This document shows positions 23,172-31,700 of a stretch of DNA of 64,000 nt, in pieces. The notes below the pieces were generated by a model. That model was not told where the DNA came from, did not search any database, and saw nothing but the letters and a program-made list of their open reading frames with translations. Positions within the stretch are counted from its first letter, which is position 1, and each line of letters starts with the position of its first letter. Source of the stretch: Cenococcum geophilum 1.58 (taxonomy: Eukaryota; Ascomycota; Dothideomycetes; Gloniales; Gloniaceae); assembly GCA_001692895.1 (NCBI GenBank), contig KV748218.1, positions 496,001-560,000 of the forward strand. The letters are read 5' to 3'. Made by a program: the position numbers and the translations under genes.

Positions 23172-23387
23172 TGTTGGGAATAAAGGCAAGGGGTTACTAT
23201 ATAAGGCATATTGCCGTTATATATAGTAAGTTGCCGTTATATACGGCAAGTTGCCGTCACGTGTCGCCGCGGCACTAGCGTGGCGAGGAGCCTTAAGCTC
23301 CTCGCCCTCCCTTAAAAAGATATAAAATAACAATTATTATACTATCTACGAACCGTAGCTACGTAATATTACCTTGTGTAACCAACA
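23172..23387 (+). repeat. 3' LTR of Copia E2
   Basis: 216 bp, TGTTGGGAAT...ACCAACA. It has three copies of the ~20-bp TTGCCGT(C/T)A(C/T)GT unit against two in the 5' LTR, and an intact hairpin GGCGAGGAGC...GCTCCTCGCC at 23282-23306. The repeated CGTCACGT words resemble CRE/bZIP sites and probably lie in U3. Confidence 0.88.
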
Positions 23388-23392
23388 GTAAT

Positions 23393-23647
23393 AAAATCTA
23401 AAAATTAAGATAATTAGACTATTAGTAGTAATAATAAAGAAATAAAGGTAACTTACTAGAAGTATATAAACCTTAAGAATATAATAACTAGAGTAAGGGC
23501 TAGAACCGCTATAAAGTAAGGATTAATAACATTAGGAAAATTTTTACTAGTATTTTTATAGTATTTAGCGGCATTTAGCGGCCAAATATATAATCTGCGC
23601 ACTATAACGTATAGCGGATAGTATTAACTTAGGTATAGTATACTTTG
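23393..23647. other. Right part of the sequence split by Copia E2
   Basis: Continues 16690-17284 and runs into the left end of DNA transposon F. It holds a duplicated GCATTTAGCGGC word near 23570-23582. No gene recognised. Confidence 0.45.
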
Positions 23648-23744
23648 GCGTATATATAAATATATAAAATCCTTAGCGCCTAAATCTTAAAAAAAAAACA
23701 CGCTAAAAAAACTAGAGATTTTAATACCTGCTATTATTTAGATT
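23648..23744 (+). repeat. Left inverted repeat of F
   Basis: Begins GCGTATATATAAATATATA, contains CTTAGCGCCTAAATCTTA and an A-run, and ends TATTATTTAGATT. It pairs with 43905-43996 read in reverse, with a few indels and mostly transition differences. Confidence 0.75.
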
Positions 23745-23760
23745 ATATACCTAATATATA

Positions 23761-24774
23761 GTAGTAATTCTTAATTAACGTCTAATACGGATCCTATCTA
23801 GGCCTATGTAGACTACTCCGTTATAGGGGGAAAACTTATAATTTATAGGAAGAAAACCCTGTAGTTTAGGGGAGGAAAAACCCTATAAGCCACCTCAGTA
23901 GGATAAAAAACCCCAGTTTGCTATGTCCGTCTATAGCGGCGGCCCTACGGGCCTATAGCTATATCCTGTCCTCCTTAGATATTTAAACTTCTTAGGAACT
24001 ACTACTTCCTTCTTTAGCTTATCCTAGCTAGGGTTCACTACGTCCTAGCTAGGCCTTGCCGTTCAATTACTATATACTTATAGTTATATTCCGTATTTTA
24101 ACCACCCCCTATATACTATCTCTTATTAACTATTACTATATACGCCATACCTTCCCCCCCCCTAAGGCCTATTAAAGGCGTAAGGGGGATTTATCTATAA
24201 ACTACTATTATACTAAAAGGCGAGCGGGATATATATACCTAAGTATCTTTTATACCTAGGCCCTAGTTACTAGGCCCTCGCTAAGGGTTACCACTTCTTA
24301 AAAGGAGATAGGAAAACCGTACGGTATTATTTAGGCTGCTAGGTAGTATTTAATAGTTAATAGTAAGTAACTACATGCTCCGCGGGCAATCGCCCTAGGG
24401 GTTAGAAGGGGCCGTATATTTACTCGTTGCTTATTCGTTTATAATCGCTCGTTCATTAATATAAGAGGTTGTTAATGCTCTCTACTAGGGGTTAGGGGAT
24501 ATTATTAAATACCGCGCATCTATATTAGATCGTATAGGTGCCTTAATAGGAGAATAGTGTTGCTATTATTCGTAAGGGGCACTTAGTAGTAGTTTTTAAG
24601 ATCTCACTATCCTATGTAAAAACTTTTCACCACCGCCTATAATACCTACCACTATCACTAAGTCGTATCGCACGCTGTACGACGTCTCTGCGTTGGCTCT
24701 AAGTCTAAACTTCGAAGACTTAGGTTCGTAGCCGTCACCACATACAGGTGCAGAGTCCGTTTTTAACGGCCTGC
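23761..24774 (+). mobile_element. Element D, copy 2 (full length)
   Basis: This 1,014-bp unit is flanked by a 12-bp duplication ACCTAATATATA (23749-23760 and 24775-24786). It starts GTAGTAATTCTTAATT and ends AACGGCCTGC. It has no conserved coding frame, no LTRs and no terminal inverted repeats. Three loose repeats of a GGGGAAAA/GGAAGAAAACCC type lie in the first 150 bp. A stem-loop CTAAGTCT...AGACTTAG sits ~65 bp from the 3' end. The long duplication fits target-primed reverse transcription, so a SINE-like or LINE-dependent element is possible. It lies in the 5' part of F. Confidence 0.8.
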
Positions 24775-25196
24775 ACCTAATATATATATAAGGCTTAAGT
24801 TTATATATAAAATAGAGTTTATATACTAACTTTTAGTATTATTTTAGTAATAGATTGGGTTCCTATACACGTCCTATACTCTTAACGCAGTCTCTCTCCT
24901 TTAGTCTAAGCACGAATAGTTTAATACTCTCTTCTTAGCTAGCGGCTAAGTATTATTACTAAGGAATATAGAGTATACCTTTAGATAGTATATAATATAT
25001 AAAATAATATAGGTAGATATAGGAGTGTTATAAAGCCTTTATATTTACTTCTTAGGTAACCCCCTAAGCTATTAATAGCGGATATAAATACTATATTAGA
25101 GTGGCTACTATATAAGGGCTAAAGACAATAAGTAGAGATTATATATTAGCTTACCTTTAAGTAAGGAGTTCTTATAAATTAGTTAACGATACCGCA

Positions 25197-25501
25197 TATA
25201 AGGGCGCGGAGAGACTTTAGGGAAGATTTAAAGGAACGATATAAATTCTATCTAAATCTAAGGGTATATAGTTCTCGCTAAGGACAAGACATTGCGTAAA
25301 GAAGAGAAAGGAATAATAAGAGAATTATATAATTAAATAGTTAGGGGCTTAGTGGTCGATGCGTGCGTATATACGCACGCAGTCTTTAACAGACTTTAAT
25401 AGAATTTAATTAATCTAGTAGAATTCGGTTAAAGCGTTAGAATTTATTTATTAAGTATTTTACTAAGACATTCCTACTATAACTAGGCTAGTCCCGTTAT
25501 A
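25197..25501 (-). repeat. 3' LTR of Gypsy C
   Basis: 305 bp. On the minus strand it starts TATAACGGGAC (from TGTAACGGGAC). It matches 40628-40929 with small indels and many transitions. Confidence 0.85.
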
Positions 25502-25623
25502 GTACCCCCCCTTTTAGCCAAAGGTCTAAATAATTTAATTTTAGTTAAGACTTATAACTTATTACATATTATATTTTCGCGTTAGGTAGCAGTATAGAGT
25601 TTTACTAATTCTATCGTTAAATA

Positions 25624-25763
25624 GGCTAATTAGGATTTTCTATTCCCGGAATAGAAAATCACTATTAGCTTAATTAAGGCGGTAAGTAAAACTAATATCC
25701 TTATAGTAGGTCTTAGTAAGGCGGATCTAATTAATTAGATAACTTTAACTAGCGGTTAAGGTT
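25624..25763 (-). repeat. Palindrome module P1-P2-P3 in Gypsy C
   Basis: Read on the minus strand, the order is P1 (25741-25763), P2 (25725-25740, ATCTAATTAATTAGAT) and P3 (25624-25670, 47 bp, GATTTTC/GAAAATC inner arms). This is the same order, relative to transcription, as in Gypsy A and Copia E2. It lies between pol and the polypurine tract. The stretch GGCGGTAAGTAAAACTAAT beside P3 recurs in Gypsy B. Confidence 0.85.
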
Positions 25764-25932
25764 CCTTAATATCTTATATATTACGTAATTATATTATAAA
25801 AGTTATAACGTATTTTAAGTTCTTTTTAATTTTAAGCTTCCTGCTATTATATTTTGTGTATTTATATTAAATAGTAGTTATTTACCTTTATATCGTATTT
25901 ATCTAGTTAAAGTAGGCCGTAAAGGATGGTCT

Positions 25933-26120
25933 TTATTACGGCACTAACCTAACGCATACTGTTTTATACTGTCTTGTACTATTTCCTACTATTAGCTAGC
26001 CCACCACTAGCGACTTAGCGGCCGGCCCTACTATTTATATACAATACCCCCTTTCTACCTTCTTCCCCTCTTTATACTATAACGTAGTTATTTAGTCTAC
26101 TTTATTATAGCACTATAATA
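25933..26120 (+). repeat. 5' LTR of Gypsy B copy 1
   Basis: 188 bp, TATTACGGCAC...CACTATAATA (from TGTTACGGCAC...CACTGTGACA). The 3' LTR keeps TG and CA, so this copy took more RIP hits. Confidence 0.9.
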
Positions 26121-26474
26121 GTTTATAGTATCTTTAATTTACGCCCTATTATAATCACTAATTCCCTATACCCTAGCCAATTAACCTCCGCCCTAGAGTA
26201 ATCGCGACCTACGCGCGCCTCTACTAAAACTAATACGTCCCCAGCACAGTCCTAGAATAATCCTTAGTTTTTACCTAGCGCCTAGATAGGCGACACTAAT
26301 AATACTAAAATAGCTAAAACCTAAAACCCCCGCGACATTTTTATAGACCTCTTTATAGAGATATACCCTAATATCGCGTAGATAATCCGCCGCTCCCTAC
26401 TATACCCTAAGACCTTTAAGCCTAGCAAAGCTTACCTTACCCTTATTAACTATACTAATAAGTTCCTTAATAAC
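26121..26474. other. Leader of Gypsy B copy 1 up to H
   Basis: Non-coding leader and possibly the very start of gag. It matches the minus strand of 9860-10205 in B copy 2. H entered at ATAAC (26470-26474). Confidence 0.6.
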
Positions 26475-26648
26475 TGTCTGTACGAGTAGAGGTTACGTGG
26501 TCATGTCTCTGATTAGTCATCCTTACGGTGACTCATCAGCCCCCTATTTAGGCACCGCGATCCTTACGATCCTCTGCAAAAGAAACGAATGAATTAAAGA
26601 ACCTGTTACCTTATATTGCAATTGCAGTACCCCCGGGTGATACCGACA
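26475..26648 (+). repeat. 5' LTR of H
   Basis: 174 bp, TGTCTGTACG...GATACCGACA. Identical to the 3' LTR except one base (AATTGCAG here, AATTACAG there). No TATA box is obvious; a short CTCATCAG/CTGATTAG-like inverted repeat lies near 26510-26540. Confidence 0.93.
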
Positions 26649-26692
26649 CTGATCAGTGGATATCACAGATCAGCCAGGTGTTATTACGAAGA

Positions 26693-27066
26693 GAGGCACT
26701 ACGCGATCGCTCCTACCAAGGCCCGTCGACCACGTTGTGTTTGCTAAGGAGAACCCTTCCTGTATAGGCCCTGGGAACTCAAAGAACCGACTCCTCCAAG
26801 GCTTCGTTCGGTTCGCGTCCATCACGCAAAATCTACCACGAGAGACAACACGCGATCGCTCCTACCAAGGCCCGTCGATCACGTCGCGTTTGCTAAGAAG
26901 AACCGACTCCTCCAAGGCTTCGTTCGGTTCGCGTCCATCACGCAAAATCTACCACGAGAGACAACACGCGATCGCTCCTACCAAGGCCCGTCGATCACGT
27001 CGCGTTTGCTAAGAAGAACCGACTCCTACCAAGGCTTCGTTCGGTTCGCGTCCACCACGCAAATCA
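26693..27066 (+). repeat. Tandem 116-bp repeats in the H leader
   Basis: Two near-perfect 116-bp units occupy 26835-26950 and 26951-27066, and a diverged unit with an extra ~25 bp occupies about 26693-26834. Each contains GCGATCGC, CCTACCAAGGC and TTCGTTCGGTTCGCG. The last unit has one extra base (CCTACC for CCTCC) which changes the frame. The translated frames through it are likely by-products; a packaging or translational leader role is possible. Confidence 0.85.
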
Positions 27067-27191
27067 ATACCCAGTACGACCTCTTTACTGAGCGCCAGTA
27101 CACCCAGCAGCGTCAGCAGCACCCCTACCTACACCCCTACCTACACCACGACCTACACTACGACCTAAACNACGACCTACGCNAGCCAATN

Positions 27192-28316
27192 ATGTNCGAC
27201 ATAAGAACCCAACGTCCGAACTGGGCCAACGGAATCACCCTAACCAACGAGACTACTGCAGAGGATATCACCAATTACATTTACTTCAAAATCAATGAGT
27301 ATACTAGCTACAACTTTAAGGACAAAACCCTATGGGATTCATACCAAGAGGACTTTAATAATTTTGAGGTACAAATATTTAAGGAAGCTGATAGGTCTGC
27401 AATCAAAAGACTTAAACAACTGCTCCGACGTAATGGAGTATGGGTCTTTAACAAAAAGAGCAAGCCAGTACCGCAAGCACTGTACGACGTCGCTCACGAG
27501 GACGACCGTACGGAATGGTCAGATGCAGAAATTCAGCTATATATCAACAGCGAAGGACCCTTCAATTCGTATGCTATCAACTATCGTCTCAAATTACGCC
27601 CACTTGCCACCACCCCTAGGACACCTCAACCACCTGTTGCGTCTACACCCCAGCAAGCTCCGTCCGCGCAAGCTCCGCCTACGCAAGCTCCGTCTACAGA
27701 AGCTCCGCCTGCGCAAGCTCCGTCCGCACAAGCTCCGCCTACGCAAGCTCCGTCTACAGAAGCTCCGCCTGCGCAAGCTCCGTCCGCACAAGCTCCGCCG
27801 CAAGCCCCGCTAGCTTCACCCTCCCCCTTAACCAAAGCTAAGGACCTGCGGCAGCCAAGCTCGTACAAACCTCCGCAACCTGCCCAGCAACGGTACAACT
27901 CAGCTCCAGCTGCCCCAAATGACCTTCCTCCTACAGCCGAGCTTCCCTTGCCTACGAACGTCACAGCTCCGCCTGCACAAGCCCCGTCCGCGCAAGCTCC
28001 GTCCGCGCAAGCTCCGCCCATAAACGTCACGGCTCCGCCTACAAACGTCACGGCCCCGCCTACAAACGTTACGGCTCCCTCTGCGAACGTCACGGTTCCC
28101 TCCACAAACGTCACAGCTCCCTCTACAAATACCCCTATAATACCTCAAACACCTATTGCATTTGTACCCCAACAACCTACCCAGCAACAGTACAATTTTC
28201 AGCAGCCTGCCCAGCAGTGGCAGTACAACCCTCAGCAACCTGGCAAACAGCAGCATACCCTATTGCAATTTACCCGGCAACAGCAGCCAGACCCAGGAGG
28301 AGGAGGAACAACCTAG
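27192..28316 (+). CDS. Gag-like protein of element H
   Basis: The first in-frame ATG gives 374 residues; upstream codons in the same frame have no ATG. Residues 1 to about 135 form a charged, probably helical domain (WDSYQEDF, LKQLLRRNGVWVF, DDRTEWSDAEI). From about residue 140 the protein is low-complexity: a 21-residue repeat of QAPSAQAP/PTQAPSTEAPPA type (DNA 27653-27790), TNVTAP repeats, then Gln-rich sequence ending PGGGGTT. No zinc knuckle, protease or polymerase. The N-terminal pattern resembles the Copia E2 Gag, so H may use Copia enzymes in trans. N characters at 27171, 27183, 27191 and 27196 leave residue 2 unknown. The only clean long frame in the window. Confidence 0.8.
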   Translation: MXDIRTQRPNWANGITLTNETTAEDITNYIYFKINEYTSYNFKDKTLWDSYQEDFNNFEVQIFKEADRSAIKRLKQLLRRNGVWVFNKKSKPVPQALYDVAHEDDRTEWSDAEIQLYINSEGPFNSYAINYRLKLRPLATTPRTPQPPVASTPQQAPSAQAPPTQAPSTEAPPAQAPSAQAPPTQAPSTEAPPAQAPSAQAPPQAPLASPSPLTKAKDLRQPSSYKPPQPAQQRYNSAPAAPNDLPPTAELPLPTNVTAPPAQAPSAQAPSAQAPPINVTAPPTNVTAPPTNVTAPSANVTVPSTNVTAPSTNTPIIPQTPIAFVPQQPTQQQYNFQQPAQQWQYNPQQPGKQQHTLLQFTRQQQPDPGGGGTT

Positions 28317-28545
28317 ATACTTGGACACCCCGGTAACACCTTATACGCGCCTACCTGTTTTCACCGCAATATCCGCAATACCCATAGCGATATCCGCAAT
28401 ATCCGCAACGATATCCGCAACGTCTACAATATCCGTAATATTCGCAATACTCAAACATCCGCGGTTACTGCCCCGAGCACCTGTTGACCTATATACTTCT
28501 CCTTTATACTTTCTTACCTTCTTTTCTTTTTATAAATGTCGCCAG
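28317..28545 (+). other. 3' untranslated region of H with ATATCCGCAA repeats
   Basis: From about 28363 to 28450 the word ATATCCGCAA(T/C) recurs about seven times with 6-12 bp spacing. A pyrimidine-rich stretch (28499-28532) comes before the LTR, where a purine tract would be expected on this strand. Confidence 0.6.
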
Positions 28546-28719
28546 TGTCTGTACGAGTAGAGGTTACGTGGTCATGTCTCTGATTAGTCATCCTTACGGT
28601 GACTCATCAGCCCCCTATTTAGGCACCGCGATCCTTACGATCCTCTGCAAAAGAAACGAATGAATTAAAGAACCTGTTACCTTATATTGCAATTACAGTA
28701 CCCCCGGGTGATACCGACA
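28546..28719 (+). repeat. 3' LTR of H
   Basis: 174 bp, TGTCTGTACG...ACCGACA, followed by ATAAC (28720-28724). Confidence 0.93.
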
Positions 28720-28724
28720 ATAAC

Positions 28725-31700
28725 ATTAAAGTAGAACTATAGTGTATATATAATACAAACACCGCCAATAAAAAAGCTAATAAAAACTTTAGTGCCTTTA
28801 TTACTTCCTAAATAGGAACTATTAACTCCTAGGCAGAGACTATTACCGTTTTAAAATAATTAACCCCTATAATAATAGTAGTAACCTAGCAGAAAAAACG
28901 GAGATCTAAAGACCCGCCAATATTTAGCGGAAAAGGCACCCTACTAGAATAATAAGCTAATTTTAAGACCTGGTATATTAAGATTAAAGGAGTCTTTAAC
29001 CGGGACTAGGACTACTTTAATATAGTTTAGTCCTAAATCCTTTATATCTTAGATATACTAGAGGATAAGGCCTATAAGTTTATTAAGTAGGGCCTAGAGC
29101 TTATATATAAGAACCTAAATAATACATCTACGTGGAAATAGCCTACTAAGGAAGATATACTTAAAGACCTTACTGCCTACTATAAGGTCCTTAATATAAC
29201 CTAGGTCATAAAGAATAAGCTTAACTATTTCCCCTAGGGCGAGCGTAATTACTAGTCTTAGAAGGGAGAGCTTAATAAGCTAATAGTCCGCGCCAAGAAG
29301 ATAAACGAATAGAAGGTGGACCTACTTTAAAAGTTTATCTCTTTAAAGATGGAAGAGTTAGTACTTAGACTTACCTATAAAATTAATAATAGCGACTATA
29401 TAGGTTAGAGTAAGTAGATAGATATATTTGCTAAGAACCTTATAAACTATATATACTAAGCTAACCTTAAAAAGAACGCTAACTACCGCCTACCTACCTA
29501 AGCCCCTGCCCCTATATTAACCCTAACCCTAGCAATAACTAGAAAACCTATAGACCTTAATAAAATCTTAAATACAGAGCGTAAGCGCTATAGAAATAAT
29601 AGACTATACCTTACCTATAGCCTACCTAGCCACTAAAAGAATACCTATAACTCCGCTAAGACAGCAAACCTAGTCCTAATACCACCCTATTAAATAACGC
29701 GAACTAATAACCGTGAACGCGGTAACCGTAGAGTCTATTATAAACGCAGCAACCACGGAGCCTATTATAGCTGCGGTAGATAACCCCCCCCCTTTAACCC
29801 TATAGCCTAGTTACTTTAAACTATACCCTATATAGGAGCCTAACCCGTTAATAACGCCTAATATTAGCGACTTTACGCTAGCGAATATAAACACGGCCAC
29901 GTTATTAGTAAGGTATTATCTTCCTATACCCTAACTAAAACTAAAACTAATACTGCTAGCTAGACGGACATTAGGCCGCCCCGCTAAGATAGCCCTATAC
30001 CCTAATTATTAAAAGGTAAACCCTTAGACTAAGTTGCGTCTAAGGGTTTAAACCATATAAGAAGGAAGATAAGAAGATTAGGTTTCTATTACTAGATTAA
30101 TTAGTCCTTTTTATTAGTAAACTACTACTTAATCTTAGATTAGTAAACAGTAATAAGAAATTAATCCTTATTTAAACCTAACTCTCCTTATTATATAACC
30201 TATACCCCTAAGTTTATATTAATATAGTAAGCCTAGTGAACTCCGGTAGCACTATAATAGTATTTACTAACATAGAGTTTATTATAAGAAAGTATAACGT
30301 TATAACTAAGAAGCTGCTAGTACCTAGGCTACTACGCCTTATAAATAGCATCCTAACTTTACCTATTACGGACTACTTTACTACCTAAATATTAATTAGC
30401 CTCTATACTAAAGCCATACTCTTTTTTATTACTAAACTCTTACCTACTACCCTAATTATCCTAGGTATGCCCTAGCTTTAGAAGGACAAGCCCTGTCCTA
30501 GCTTTAGGAAACTTAACATCCGCTTTAACTTAGACTATTACTCTAGGCACTACCTCCCGTAGGGGATAACCGACGTTAGTAGAGACGCCCTACGTAAATA
30601 CTTAGTACTACTAAGCCTAGTACCTAGGACTATATATAAAGCCTTAATAATAAAAGATATCCCTAATAAAGGGGAGCCTATATAGCTATAAAGAAATAAA
30701 ATAGTAGAAGACTGGACTACCCTAGTACTTAAGACTAAAATAATGGGCTAGCTAGCCCCACTAAGACTAAGGAAGAAGGTCTACTTTGTGCCGCTACTAT
30801 TAAGAATCCAACCCCAACCTAGGCACTATTTAAACCCTAGCCGCCTAGCCTAATACCTAGAACTAAGCTATATGCTATATACGCATACTATAGCTCGCGT
30901 TATAGTAAGGACTAGCTATAGAACTACTAAGACCTAGATAATAGAAACCGCGCCATTATAACGCCTAACCTTATACCTATCTCCCGCGCGTATTATATAG
31001 GGCCACCGCCTCATTTCTACCCCCCTAGGCTAACCAAGCTATATTAGCCTAGCTATAGCACTAGAGAACTAGACACGCCCTAACCTAAACAATATTAAAT
31101 GCACTTATACTATTAATTTTACCTAGTTCTATAAATAAAAAGACATAAAGGTAATAAGGATTTATATAGCGGAGCTAGTAAAACTAGTTAAATAAGATAA
31201 GCACCGACAGCTGCTTAAAGAGCTACCTATAGGCCTAATAGAAGTACTAAACCTATTAAAAAAGTCTTTTCGCTGGCTAGTAGAAGGCAACTATATAATA
31301 AAGGAAGCCTATAAAGTACTCCCCCCCCCTATTTCTATAACTTCCTTAAAATAAATCTAAAAACTAAACCCAAGCTTTTATGTTGGAAGATAGTTAATAC
31401 TAGTATTAAAAAATTCCTAAAAGGCAAACTAGGATTAACCCATAAAGATATTCTATAACGCCTATTAAAGGAGTTTAGTAAATATATTAAGCACTTTCTC
31501 CCTAAGAATATAGATAAGCTGCCCCTTTACCGACTATAGGACTATAAAATTAAAATTACCCTTAAAAACTAGGCCCTATACTATAAAAATAAACCACTCT
31601 TACCTACTAAACTTAGGTGTATAAAGAAGTGGATTAATAAGATGCTAAATAAGGGTTTTATCTGCGAATCGACCTTACTAGCTACCGTACTACTTCTCCT

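Larger units (their letters stand above)
17285..23387 (+). mobile_element. Complete Ty1/Copia element E2
   Basis: This 6,103-bp element is bounded by LTRs at 17285-17480 and 23172-23387 and by a perfect target duplication GTAAT (17280-17284, 23388-23392). The order gag, protease, integrase, RT, RNase H is that of Ty1/Copia. All coding sequence is RIP-inactivated. The LTRs differ in length by exactly 20 bp, one unit of an internal repeat. The 3' non-coding region carries the P1-P2-P3 module. Confidence 0.92.
26475..28719 (+). mobile_element. Element H: young non-autonomous LTR retrotransposon
   Basis: This 2,245-bp element has two 174-bp LTRs (TGTCTG...CCGACA) that differ at a single base (G against A in a TpG context), and a perfect target duplication ATAAC (26470-26474, 28720-28724). 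The empty site is present in B copy 2 near 9844-9862. Unlike its surroundings, H is rich in CpA and TpG, so it arrived after the decay of B or escaped it. It encodes one Gag-like protein and no protease, RT or integrase. Transcription is probably to the right, following the open frame. A TGG at 26657 may belong to a displaced primer-binding site. No purine tract is evident before the 3' LTR. Confidence 0.93.

Noticed and set aside
26656-27012. 118-codon frame in the H leader
   Set aside because: It begins at GTG, consists mostly of the 116-bp repeats and has no conserved content.
27295-28256. Several long frames on both strands overlapping the H Gag gene
   Set aside because: They arise from the GC-rich 63-bp repeat read in other frames (Arg/Leu-rich or Gly/Ala-rich) and from the strand opposite. 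The 27192-28316 frame has the first ATG and a plausible folded N-terminal domain.
28156-28560. 134-codon plus-strand frame at the end of H
   Set aside because: It overlaps the Gag end in another frame and runs through the ATATCCGCAA repeats into the LTR; Ile/Ser/Ala repetition comes from the DNA repeat.
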